DNA of 25,585 bases. Source: a virus. The position numbers and the translations under genes were made by a program. Within the stretch, counting starts at the first letter, position 1; every line of letters begins with the position of its first letter. The stretch covers positions 1 through 25,585 of IMG/VR virus record IMGVR_UViG_3300035703_000388. The stretch is one strand, 5' to 3'. The notes under the pieces were generated by a model, which saw only the letters and a program-made list of their open reading frames with translations, ran no database searches and was not told the origin of the DNA. Below, piece by piece: positions 15,261 through 21,061 of the stretch.

Positions 15261-15273
15261 CAACTAAATAACC
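15261..15273 (-). promoter_or_regulatory. AACTAAATAA element before terS
   Basis: The plus strand reads CAACTAAATAACC, identical over 13 bases to the element at 2765-2777. It overlaps the stop codon of the HNH gene and ends 19 bases before the terS ATG. It may mark the start of the late transcript. Confidence 0.4.
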
Positions 15274-15524
15274 CTTTTTGATAGGTGATGGTTGTGGACT
15301 GCCTTGAGCATCTCCTTGTGTTGGGTCTTGTCACCAAATGCGTTATGGCATTGCCTACATAGAGCCATCAGGTTGTCGATGGTGTCCGCCTCTTTGCTGC
15401 CTCCCATTCCACGAGCCTCGATGTGATGGATGTCTACGGCCTGCGATTGGCATACCTCGCAAGGGATCCAATCGGTTGTATCGTAGCCCATCCCTTTCAG
15501 GTAGACCTTTGTGTGGTTCTTCAC
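15264..15524 (-). CDS. HNH endonuclease next to the terminase
   Basis: This 86-aa protein has a complete HNH site: CEVC (Cys 22 and 25), DIHHIEARGMGG with His 33/34, DNLMALC with Asn 51, and CRQCHNAFGD with Cys 56, Cys 59 and His 60. The four Cys should bind a structural zinc. I chose a GTG start at 15524 because it overlaps the methyltransferase stop as GTGA; a TTG at 15542 is also possible. HNH proteins beside terminase genes, as in HK97 gp74, stimulate packaging cuts. A free-standing homing-type nuclease is an alternative, but the operon position favours packaging. Confidence 0.88.
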   Translation of the reverse strand: MKNHTKVYLKGMGYDTTDWIPCEVCQSQAVDIHHIEARGMGGSKEADTIDNLMALCRQCHNAFGDKTQHKEMLKAVHNHHLSKRVI

Positions 15525-16048
15525 TTTTGGTAGATCCAACAATCGTCAATGAACGTGGCGTGGGGTAGCAGTTCATCTACGGCTTGGATTACGCCTCTCC
15601 AATTTTCGTGGTAGTCATCTCCTGCTATGTAGCCTCCCTTCTTTACTTTGGGAAGCCATAGCTTGATGTCTTCCTTTACGGACTCGTAGGAGTGGTCAAG
15701 GTCTATGAATACCACGTCAAGGGATTCGTTGGCGAACTTCTTTGCTGCGGTTTTGGATGTTGCTTTAATTACATTGTAATTGCGCTCACCCATATTCTCC
15801 AAGAACAGCTTGTAGATGTCTTTGGTCTTGGCGAGCTTGTAGTAGGAGTCTATGTATTCTGCCGTGCCTTTGAACGAGTCAATGATTGTGATTTGTTGGT
15901 GTGTTGCTTGGTCGCACAGGTAGGCAGAGGACTTGCCGAGCCACGCTCCGAGTTCAACGAACGTGCCTCCTTCGGGGACTTGCTTTAGCAGGAAGTCGTA
16001 TGCTGCTTGGTGGTTGAACCACCCTTCAATGTCTTTGTAGTTTTTCAT
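15521..16048 (-). CDS. Class I SAM-dependent methyltransferase (Methyltransf_24-like)
   Basis: This 175-aa protein has motif I as FVELGAWLGKSSAYLC (residues 30-45), an acidic loop at ITIIDSFKGT (53-62), and a later DVVFIDLDHSYESVKEDIKL (111-130). KKGGYIAGDDYHENWRGV (137-154) completes the pattern of methyltransferase 24-like or cephalosporin hydroxylase-like small-molecule and sugar methyltransferases. No DNA-methyltransferase DPPY or PCQ motif is present. The ATG at 16048 overlaps the stop of the GT-A gene as ATGA, so I reject an in-frame ATG at 16069. Coupling to two glycosyltransferases suggests it methylates the sugar they attach. Confidence 0.8.
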   Translation of the reverse strand: MKNYKDIEGWFNHQAAYDFLLKQVPEGGTFVELGAWLGKSSAYLCDQATHQQITIIDSFKGTAEYIDSYYKLAKTKDIYKLFLENMGERNYNVIKATSKTAAKKFANESLDVVFIDLDHSYESVKEDIKLWLPKVKKGGYIAGDDYHENWRGVIQAVDELLPHATFIDDCWIYQK

Positions 16049-16572
16049 TTGAGTGCGTTGTAGTAACAAAGGTAAGCATCTACGCAGATGAGTGTTCCTT
16101 GTTCGGATGCTGCTTTAGCATACATCCCATCGGCCTCATAGATTTTCTCAAAGCGCAGCTTGGGTAGTTGGTATGGTCTGAACATAAAACAGGCGGTGTC
16201 TATGTTGCCGACTCTCGGTCGATCAGTAGGGCGTAGCCTTCCCTCTTGTCCCCACGTGGCGATTGAGCAGTCAAGTCGGTTTAATGAATCCCATAGCTCG
16301 TTGAACTTTGGGTGGATGATATTGTCATCATCTAAAAAATACACCCAATCGTTGTCGGTGAATTGGTCTTGGTATAGATCAAGGAACTCGTTGCGCAGCG
16401 GGTGTCCCCAATAGCCTGTTCGCTTTGAGTAGTGGGTTACGTTTGCGCCTGTTGCTTCCTTGAAGTCGCAATTTGCGTCCATCATCACCACCCACGTAGC
16501 CCAATCGGGGATGTACTGTTTCATCCGCTTGAGGTTGCGGGGGCGTGAGCAGGGGGTCACAATGTAAAGCAT
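16045..16572 (-). CDS. GT-A fold glycosyltransferase
   Basis: This 175-aa protein begins MLYIVTPCSRPRNLKRMKQY, the nucleotide-binding start of a GT-A enzyme. It carries VYFLDDDNIIHPKF at about residues 77-90, where the DDD is the metal-binding DxD. It then has a recognition region with NIDTACFMFRPYQLPKLRFE. It is short for a full GT2 enzyme (about 230 aa or more) but all core motifs are present, as in other small phage enzymes. There is no membrane segment. It overlaps the upstream GT-B gene by 16 bp and the methyltransferase by 4 bp. The acceptor is unknown: virion protein, DNA or host surface glycan. Confidence 0.77.
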   Translation of the reverse strand: MLYIVTPCSRPRNLKRMKQYIPDWATWVVMMDANCDFKEATGANVTHYSKRTGYWGHPLRNEFLDLYQDQFTDNDWVYFLDDDNIIHPKFNELWDSLNRLDCSIATWGQEGRLRPTDRPRVGNIDTACFMFRPYQLPKLRFEKIYEADGMYAKAASEQGTLICVDAYLCYYNALK

Positions 16573-17498
16573 CGCAGTTGGTTTATTTTGTCCATCGTGA
16601 ATTCTTGCACGTACTCGTGTAGCGAATCCGCTATATCTTGGACTTGGTTGGGGTTATCGTTTAGCCTCTTGATTGCTCCTGACCATTCGCTTGGGTGGTT
16701 GATGGCAATGCAGTTATCTTTGGTGATGTATGGTGAATAGGGATGCGTGTTGCTCACTATCAGAGCGCACTTGCTAAATCCTGCCTCAAGCATCTTTAGA
16801 TGTGATTTGCACTTGGCAAATTCGCTTGTTGATAGTGGAACAAGGCTCACGTCAAAGAAGTCGTACAGGCGATGGTACGAGTTTGGCGGGAAGGTGTTGA
16901 GCGTGTGGTTCGCCTTCATCATCGTTGGGTAGTTGTCTACGTTTGCAACGAATGCCTCGTACCCCGTGAGGTCGATTGTTGATTCACGGATGTCCGCTTG
17001 GTGGTGGTTGCCTCCGATGTAGCCGAAGCGAACCTTCTCTGATGGCTCTCGGTTGATCTGCCAAGTGGGTACGCTGATGGCGTTTGGGATGACTCGGATG
17101 TTGGTGTTGTACTTTCTCACCTTCGAGGCGAGATGCTTGTTGGTGACCCATACCTCGTCAGCCACTTTGATTGACTTGACAATGCGCTCCTTTACCTTGT
17201 CAACATAGAGTCCACGCAGGGGATGGGCGGGAGGTAGAACCCACCAATCGTCTTGATCCAAGATTAGCTTGATTCCTTCTCTTTTGCATAGGGTGACAAA
17301 GTCATCAAACGGATCAACGGGGAAGGTACGGCTTGCAAAGACGTGGGTGACTTTAGGCCATATTTCAGGATCAAGGTCGGTGATGCTTTCAATGAAGTAT
17401 ATATCTGCCTCCTGATGGCATATCAACGGGGCAAAGACACGGTGGTAACTGACGCCCGAATTCTTCTTGTGGAAGGCTACAACAAAAGGCCTACTCAT
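16557..17498 (-). CDS. GT-B fold glycosyltransferase
   Basis: This 313-aa protein has an N-terminal half with SGVSYHRVFAPL, IYFIESITDLDPEIWP and LILDQDDWWVLPPAHPLRG. The linker HLASKVRKYNTNIRVIPNAI is typical of GT4-like enzymes. The C-terminal half has VRFGYIGGNHHQADI, SLVPLSTSEFAKCKSHLKML and EAGFSKCALIVSN, where E is the likely donor-phosphate contact. The length is slightly under the usual 350-400. No membrane helix is visible. The start overlaps the stop of the 88-aa gene upstream, and the gene leads the cassette of two glycosyltransferases and a methyltransferase. Confidence 0.8.
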   Translation of the reverse strand: MSRPFVVAFHKKNSGVSYHRVFAPLICHQEADIYFIESITDLDPEIWPKVTHVFASRTFPVDPFDDFVTLCKREGIKLILDQDDWWVLPPAHPLRGLYVDKVKERIVKSIKVADEVWVTNKHLASKVRKYNTNIRVIPNAISVPTWQINREPSEKVRFGYIGGNHHQADIRESTIDLTGYEAFVANVDNYPTMMKANHTLNTFPPNSYHRLYDFFDVSLVPLSTSEFAKCKSHLKMLEAGFSKCALIVSNTHPYSPYITKDNCIAINHPSEWSGAIKRLNDNPNQVQDIADSLHEYVQEFTMDKINQLRCFTL

Positions 17499-17757
17499 AG
17501 TGTTCTCCTTCGTTGCCGTTCGTTCCGATGATGTCCATCCGCTTGTTAAGTTCTTCTTCCATCAAATCCCATTCCTGTTGCTTTGCGTGCATAGCACAAG
17601 CACGGACTTGGCGCATCTGCTCACGCTCCCATTGCTTTGCTGCGTAGCGTTCAAGATAGGTTACCCACATACGAGCTGCGATTGCTTGGCGTTGGGGTTT
17701 GAATGGATAGGTGCTGCGTAGCCTCGCCATTGCGATACGCATAAATTGCTCTCTCAT
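17491..17757 (-). CDS. Small helical protein, unknown
   Basis: This 88-aa protein begins MREQFMRIAMARLRSTYPFK and is basic and helical, with AIAARMWVTYLERYAAKQWE and a second helix rich in Glu and Lys (EWDLMEEELNKRM). There is no recognised domain. The ATG overlaps the upstream stop as ATGA, and the end overlaps the GT-B start by 8 bp. The operon coupling and a normal start support it. No function can be given. Confidence 0.62.
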   Translation of the reverse strand: MREQFMRIAMARLRSTYPFKPQRQAIAARMWVTYLERYAAKQWEREQMRQVRACAMHAKQQEWDLMEEELNKRMDIIGTNGNEGEHYE

Positions 17758-17975
17758 AGGTTTAGTTCGTTTTCGTTTAGGATGCGGTGAAGGGTAGTGC
17801 GAATCTTCTCGTACGTTTCGTGTTCCATATCGGGCATTGAATCAGGAGCGTACTTTGTCAAAGCTCGCAGTTCGTTATCCATTACCCACATAGCGTACTT
17901 CCATTTAGCACCATTGACTGCATCTTGGAACTCCTCTTGCTCATCGGGTAGGTTGTATACAAGTGTTGCTTTCAT
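17754..17975 (-). CDS. Small acidic protein, unknown
   Basis: This 73-aa protein begins MKATLVYNLPDEQEEFQDAV and has NGAKWKYAMWVMDNELRALT, then EHETYEKIRTTLHRIL. I chose the ATG at 17975 because it overlaps the upstream stop as ATGA; an ATG at 18077 in the same frame would run through the 48-aa gene. The start resembles the YNLPEE...F.....G.....L...D..LR pattern of small phage proteins of unknown role. The acidic N-terminus and helical C-terminus are its only features. Confidence 0.65.
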   Translation of the reverse strand: MKATLVYNLPDEQEEFQDAVNGAKWKYAMWVMDNELRALTKYAPDSMPDMEHETYEKIRTTLHRILNENELNL

Positions 17976-18118
17976 TCGGGTAGCCGTTGTATTGAGAAAC
18001 ATAAGAAGTAAATTCCAATTGCCCAACGACCACTTGTACCTCCAAGTCGCCATACGTTTACGGCAGGGAATATCCACAGGTCGTGGATGTCAGTTCTGAA
18101 TTTTATTCTCCAATTCAT
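17972..18118 (-). CDS. 48-aa protein with hydrophobic C-terminal half
   Basis: This short frame reads MNWRIKFRTDIHDLWIFPAV, then VWRLGGTSGRWAIGIYFLCF. The C-terminal half could be a short membrane segment. The start is preceded by TTTAACACCAACGAGAA, the shared early leader, and the stop overlaps the next ATG as ATGA. These signals make it likely to be translated. The function is unknown. Confidence 0.58.
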   Translation of the reverse strand: MNWRIKFRTDIHDLWIFPAVNVWRLGGTSGRWAIGIYFLCFSIQRLPE

Positions 18119-18213
18119 TTCTCGTTGGTGTTAAAGAAAAGGACTCCGTTAATCAGGGCGGTTGCATTCCGCTTGCTGAATCCTAATGCGCCATAAGCGG
18201 GCGGAGTTCTCAT
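18115..18213 (-). CDS. 32-aa peptide with shared early leader
   Basis: This is a very short frame (MRTPPAYGALGFSKRNATAL, ending VLFFNTNEK). The start has the leader TTTAACACCAAATAGAA directly upstream. Its stop overlaps the next start as ATGA, and the leader of the next gene lies in its own last codons. It could be a genuine peptide or a leader that couples translation of the following genes. Confidence 0.48.
   Translation of the reverse strand: MRTPPAYGALGFSKRNATALINGVLFFNTNEK
18119..18136 (-). promoter_or_regulatory. ACCAA leader of the 48-aa gene
   Basis: The minus strand reads CTTTAACACCAACGAGAA and then ATG. ACCAA lies six bases before the start codon. It is one of the three closely similar copies within 280 bp. 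Confidence 0.55.
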
Positions 18214-18231
18214 TTCTATTTGGTGTTAAAG
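18214..18231 (-). promoter_or_regulatory. ACCAA leader of the 32-aa gene
   Basis: The minus strand reads CTTTAACACCAAATAGAA and then ATG. It differs from the copy at 18379-18396 at one position only. It overlaps the stop codon of the 50-aa gene. Confidence 0.55.
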
Positions 18232-18378
18232 GTTAGTAAGCATCCACACGCCATACCAAATGTTTATGAGCATTAAAATAAAATGTATTATTTTTTTTTG
18301 AATTTCTATTTCTTGTGATGACCTGATTCCTGAATCCACAGCCGTGAGCAAAAGATAGATTGCGATTAAAGTTGTCAT
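18226..18378 (-). CDS. 50-aa membrane protein
   Basis: This short frame begins MTTLIAIYLLLTAVDSGIRS and ends with a second hydrophobic segment (HFILMLINIWYGVWML). A charged hinge (QEIEIQKK) separates the two, so it could form two short membrane helices. It has the shared leader TTTAACACCAAATAAAA before its ATG. A small lysis or exclusion protein is possible but unsupported. Confidence 0.55.
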   Translation of the reverse strand: MTTLIAIYLLLTAVDSGIRSSQEIEIQKKIIHFILMLINIWYGVWMLTNL

Positions 18379-18396
18379 TTTTATTTGGTGTTAAAG
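18379..18396 (-). promoter_or_regulatory. ACCAA leader of the 50-aa gene
   Basis: The minus strand reads CTTTAACACCAAATAAAA and then ATG. It includes the stop codon of the exonuclease-like gene, so the leader and the end of the preceding gene are shared. Confidence 0.55.
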
Positions 18397-19161
18397 TTCT
18401 CCGAAGATGGTGTACGAGTCCAAGTCCTCACCCAAGATGAAGAACTGCTTGTAGAGTTGGATGGCCTCAAGCGTTTTTCTTTCGCCTTCTGCTACAAATT
18501 CAGGAGTGATAGAGTAGATACCTACATCCAAGCTCGCCTTGTCAATAGCGATGAAGTAGAACTTGTCAATCGGCACACCAAACAACCGAGTGTAGATGAA
18601 CGCCTGTACATCATAGCCGTACTTCTTTGCCGAGTAGGGGAACGCTCGTAGGTCGGTTGTTGTTTTCAAATCAGCCAAGAAGCCATCAGCGATGATATCT
18701 GCCTTTGCTCTGAATGGCATACCCTCTATCATACCGATTGCAGGTTGCTCAAACTCGCAGCCTTGAATCATTGACAAAAAGTATTCGTTGCGCAGTAGGG
18801 CATCAGCGATGCGCTGCGCTTCATCCATCTCCTTACGGGTGCAGATGTTGCGTTGGCCTTTTGCTTCTTGCCACGCCTTTGCATTCTTGCTCTGCACCTC
18901 AATCACGTTGTACTCCTCCACACGATGCGGCTCAAGAGCCATCAGGTGAACGAGCCTACCTACCGAGAAGGCATCAGAGTCCTCGCTGCCGTACTTGGTA
19001 ACGTAATGGTAGGTCTTGGGTGAGGTTAATAATAATTTACAAGCTGAAGATGACAGGGCATTCTTTGAGAGGTTGCCGTAGTAGAAGTCATCATCGTGCA
19101 TACGGCTCTTTAGGGTTTCTAAATCCCAAGTGCTGCCGTCAAGTAGTTCTATGATTTTCAT
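18391..19161 (-). CDS. RecE/Cas4-like PD-(D/E)XK exonuclease
   Basis: This 256-aa protein resembles the exodeoxyribonuclease VIII-type PD-(D/E)XK domain (DUF3799-like). It has SKNALSSSACKLLLTSPKTY at the start, a helix with the conserved His (GRLVHLMAL, His 72), Glu 138 (EFEQPAIG), RAKADII (Asp 155), and FLADLKTT (Asp 164 and Lys 166), followed by the YGYDVQAFIY motif (about 181-190) typical of RecB/AddB-like nucleases. It should digest DNA ends to make 3' single strands for recombination. No RecT or Red-beta gene is recognisable nearby. Its start carries the shared ACCAA leader. Confidence 0.8.
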   Translation of the reverse strand: MKIIELLDGSTWDLETLKSRMHDDDFYYGNLSKNALSSSACKLLLTSPKTYHYVTKYGSEDSDAFSVGRLVHLMALEPHRVEEYNVIEVQSKNAKAWQEAKGQRNICTRKEMDEAQRIADALLRNEYFLSMIQGCEFEQPAIGMIEGMPFRAKADIIADGFLADLKTTTDLRAFPYSAKKYGYDVQAFIYTRLFGVPIDKFYFIAIDKASLDVGIYSITPEFVAEGERKTLEAIQLYKQFFILGEDLDSYTIFGEL

Positions 19162-19180
19162 TCGATTGGTTTTGTTAAAG
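19162..19180 (-). promoter_or_regulatory. ACCAA leader of the exonuclease-like gene
   Basis: The minus strand reads CTTTAACAAAACCAATCGA and then ATG. ACCAA lies four bases before the start. An imperfect -7 box, TATCTTTA, overlaps its upstream edge. Confidence 0.5.
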
Positions 19181-19191
19181 ATAGTAAATTT

Positions 19192-19374
19192 TTAGTAACG
19201 CTCGTCAAAGAACTGCTGCTCGGACTTACCCGAATCGTGCTGCACCTTACCTGTAAAGTATGCTGATTCAAGATGAGTGCGTTCAATGTTGAGGTACATC
19301 TCTTTGATGGCATCGCTGAATTCAGGATGGTACTCAAAGAATAGGGTCATTGCGGTTTTGGATTTAGTATTCAT
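19192..19374 (-). CDS. 60-aa protein, unknown
   Basis: This short protein begins MNTKSKTAMTLFFEYHPEFS and continues as a charged helix to HDSGKSEQQFFDERY. It overlaps the end of the 104-aa gene upstream by 11 bp, and a 30-bp gap with an ACCAA leader follows. No domain is recognised. Confidence 0.6.
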   Translation of the reverse strand: MNTKSKTAMTLFFEYHPEFSDAIKEMYLNIERTHLESAYFTGKVQHDSGKSEQQFFDERY

Positions 19375-19678
19375 CTGATGCTACTTCGGTTGCCCAATTG
19401 ACCCACTTGTAGTACAACTCCATATCCATCTTGGTAGGTGGATTGCTGATGTGCGAGGTTGGGTAGCTCGTGGTGTTGGTATAGCCATCCTCGTTGTAGG
19501 ATTCTTCCTTGTACTCAATGATCATCTCATAGGTGTACATCTTCATTGGCGATTCGTAGCCAAGCCATTCCGCAAGGTATTCCTGATCGGTTCCTGCTTC
19601 TACGGCATCCCAATACGCTTGCGGCATCTCGTGAGAGTCCTCAAGCCACATCTGAAGGTCATCAATTTCAAATAGCAT
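19364..19678 (-). CDS. Acidic 104-aa protein, unknown
   Basis: This protein begins MLFEIDDLQMWLEDSHEMPQ and is strongly acidic, with many Glu, Asp, Tyr and Trp (LAEWLGYESPMKMYTYEMII). The ATG at 19678 lies one base after the stop of the 39-aa membrane protein, so I chose it over an in-frame ATG at 19732. Acidic small early proteins are sometimes DNA mimics that block host nucleases, but no evidence here goes beyond composition. Confidence 0.64.
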   Translation of the reverse strand: MLFEIDDLQMWLEDSHEMPQAYWDAVEAGTDQEYLAEWLGYESPMKMYTYEMIIEYKEESYNEDGYTNTTSYPTSHISNPPTKMDMELYYKWVNWATEVASDEY

Positions 19679-19679
19679 C

Positions 19680-19799
19680 TTACATTCCTGTGATAAATTC
19701 AACAATTGCCATTGAACCCATAAGAGTTCCAATGATCACGATAGAAGCAATCAGCTTCGCAAAGAACACCTTGACGGTTTGGGCAGATATTTGTTTCAT
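19680..19799 (-). CDS. 39-aa single-span membrane protein
   Basis: This very short frame begins MKQISAQTVKVFFAKLIASI and continues as a hydrophobic segment (VIIGTLMGSMAIVEF), giving one probable membrane helix. It has a good Bacteroidota-type promoter (TACATTTG) and an ACCAA leader directly upstream. Its stop is one base before the next start. The strong upstream signals make translation likely; the function is unknown. Confidence 0.6.
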   Translation of the reverse strand: MKQISAQTVKVFFAKLIASIVIIGTLMGSMAIVEFITGM

Positions 19800-19815
19800 T
19801 TTGATTGGTTTTAAA
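19800..19815 (-). promoter_or_regulatory. ACCAA leader of the 39-aa gene
   Basis: The minus strand reads TTTAAAACCAATCAAA and then ATG. ACCAA lies five bases before the start. It follows the promoter at 19823-19852 by a few bases, so the transcript probably begins just before it. Confidence 0.55.
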
Positions 19816-19822
19816 TGATACC

Positions 19823-19852
19823 CAAATGTACACAAAGCATTGACACCCACAA
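19823..19852 (-). promoter_or_regulatory. Bacteroidota-type promoter
   Basis: On the minus strand TTG (19852-19850) is followed after 19 bases by TACATTTG (19830-19823), which fits the TAnnTTTG -7 box. It lies in an intergenic gap between a terminator and the 39-aa membrane gene, so it probably starts the transcript of the exonuclease region. Confidence 0.6.
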
Positions 19853-19883
19853 CACTATGAGTGAAATTGAATATCTATTGCAT

Positions 19884-19907
19884 AAAAAAGAGGGCTATTT
19901 GCCCTCT
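19884..19907 (-). terminator. Rho-independent terminator
   Basis: On the minus strand AGAGGGC and GCCCTCT form a perfect 7-bp stem around an AAATA loop, followed by a run of T (TTTTTTATG). The stem includes the last codons of the 45-aa gene. It closes the sigma-factor transcript. Confidence 0.85.
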
Positions 19908-20032
19908 CTCCATTGCGTGTAGCAGATTGCTACTGCTTGATCGTTGTCAGGGTACTCTCCTGCGATGGCTTGCACACATCGTTGAATGTAGTCCGACTGC
20001 TTCTCTCCTGCGTTAGGTGTTGGAATTGGCAT
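19895..20032 (-). CDS. 45-aa conserved phage protein
   Basis: This short protein begins MPIPTPNAGEKQSDYIQRCV and ends AVAICYTQWREGK. I recall the same pattern (PKPxxGEKQSDFIxRC...FPDQ...AVCYSQW) in other Bacteroidota phage proteins, both free-standing and at the end of virion proteins. The start overlaps the 213-aa gene by 20 bp, and its end lies in a terminator stem. The function is unknown. Confidence 0.66.
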   Translation of the reverse strand: MPIPTPNAGEKQSDYIQRCVQAIAGEYPDNDQAVAICYTQWREGK

Positions 20033-20654
20033 AGTGTAGGTATAAATTGATTTGATTGAATAGCTGCTCCCTGTCCACGATTCCATTCTTGTCGTAGTAG
20101 ACGTAAACGTAGGGGGCATATTTTTCCTTGTACTGCTCGTTCTTGATCCGATGCTGCTCCTTTGCTCGCTGCTGATATGGCGTGTTCATCATACGATACG
20201 ATTCAGGCTTGATCTGAAGGCCAAGCAGAAGCGTTTTGTTGAAGAACATCTCGGCATCGATGCAGTAGTTGTGATCCACCTCGAATGTGGTACGTGCAAA
20301 ATGCGCATCAGGGAATGCGTAGTTCAGCTCCTCAATGGTCATCAGCTCCTTCGCAAAGCCATTCCACGTCTGACCTATCACACGATGGAAGATGTACTTC
20401 TTGATCGTCAGATCCTCAAGTTCGGGAAGTCGCTTCTTGAGTTCTTGGAATACCACCTTCAAACCATCCCAACCCTGCACCTCTTGGTAGTACTGTTCCC
20501 ATCCTTCGGGCGTTGGATTGGTTGTTGTTTGGTAGTAGTCCGACACCAACCGCACACATTCGCCAACGTATGTCTTGTAAAAAAACGGATTGATCTTGGC
20601 GTTCTTGTTTAACGCCTTGAAGGTATCGTTGGGAATGTCGATGGTGTAGATCAT
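20013..20654 (-). CDS. Possible PD-(D/E)XK-type nuclease, conserved phage protein
   Basis: This 213-aa protein begins MIYTIDIPNDTFKALNKNAK. The second half has TWNGFAKELMTIEELNYAFP, then FEVDHNYCIDAEMFF and LLLGLQIKPESYR, ending with YVYVYYDKNG. An acidic residue (Asp 127 or 133) followed by QIK (Gln 147, Lys 149) on a strand fits a PD-(D/E)XK core of the D-QxK variety seen in some restriction enzymes. This is a fold suggestion from motif spacing only. The ATG at 20654 overlaps the upstream stop by one base (TGATG), so I reject an ATG at 20705. Confidence 0.6.
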   Translation of the reverse strand: MIYTIDIPNDTFKALNKNAKINPFFYKTYVGECVRLVSDYYQTTTNPTPEGWEQYYQEVQGWDGLKVVFQELKKRLPELEDLTIKKYIFHRVIGQTWNGFAKELMTIEELNYAFPDAHFARTTFEVDHNYCIDAEMFFNKTLLLGLQIKPESYRMMNTPYQQRAKEQHRIKNEQYKEKYAPYVYVYYDKNGIVDREQLFNQINLYLHYANSNT

Positions 20655-21061
20655 CAATAGGCGTTGTAAACCGTGACGAGTTCTTGAAGTCGGCCTCGCA
20701 TACACGAACCGCAGTTGGTGGCTTGCACGTTGTCGTGAAATACTCGGTTGTAGATTTTATTCAATTCAGTCTGCTCAAATGCAGTCACTACGTTGCGATC
20801 CTTCATCGTGCCAATAAACTCGTATTCGGCCTGTGTCAGGCATTCAGGCTTGCGCCAACGCCAAATCTGATTGAGACGCTCCTTGCGAGCATCACATCCG
20901 CAGTCGATACCTGTGGTCTCGCTGAACCAATCAACCGCTGCCTTGATGCCTGTGGCGGTGGTGATCTTCTCTACCGTGTCTCCTAAACCGCTACTCTTGC
21001 GAGGCTTCCTTCCACGCTTGGTAGGTTCCGCTGCATTCTGATTGGATTCGTTCTCTTGCAT
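20654..21061 (-). CDS. Conserved Cys-containing phage protein
   Basis: This 135-aa protein has a disordered, basic N-terminus (TKRGRKPRKSS) with an AT-hook-like GRKPR core. A conserved body follows: GLGDTVEKITTATGIKAAVD, GIDCGCDARKERLNQIW, KPECLTQAEYEF and a C-terminal NCGSCMRGRLQELVTVYNAY. The CGC, CLT and CGSC positions could bind a metal. I remember the CGCDARKEKLN pattern from Bacteroidota phages but know no function. It overlaps the end of the sigma factor gene by 71 bp. A nucleoid- or DNA-associated role is possible. Confidence 0.68.
   Translation of the reverse strand: MQENESNQNAAEPTKRGRKPRKSSGLGDTVEKITTATGIKAAVDWFSETTGIDCGCDARKERLNQIWRWRKPECLTQAEYEFIGTMKDRNVVTAFEQTELNKIYNRVFHDNVQATNCGSCMRGRLQELVTVYNAY

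Noticed and set aside
15525-15542. TTG start at 15542 for the HNH gene
   Set aside because: The GTG at 15524 overlaps the upstream stop as GTGA, the coupling style used throughout the window, and keeps the whole HNH site.
18289-18300. A/T run as a possible terminator
   Set aside because: It lies in the coding frame of the 50-aa membrane protein (Lys codons), and there is no G/C stem beside it.
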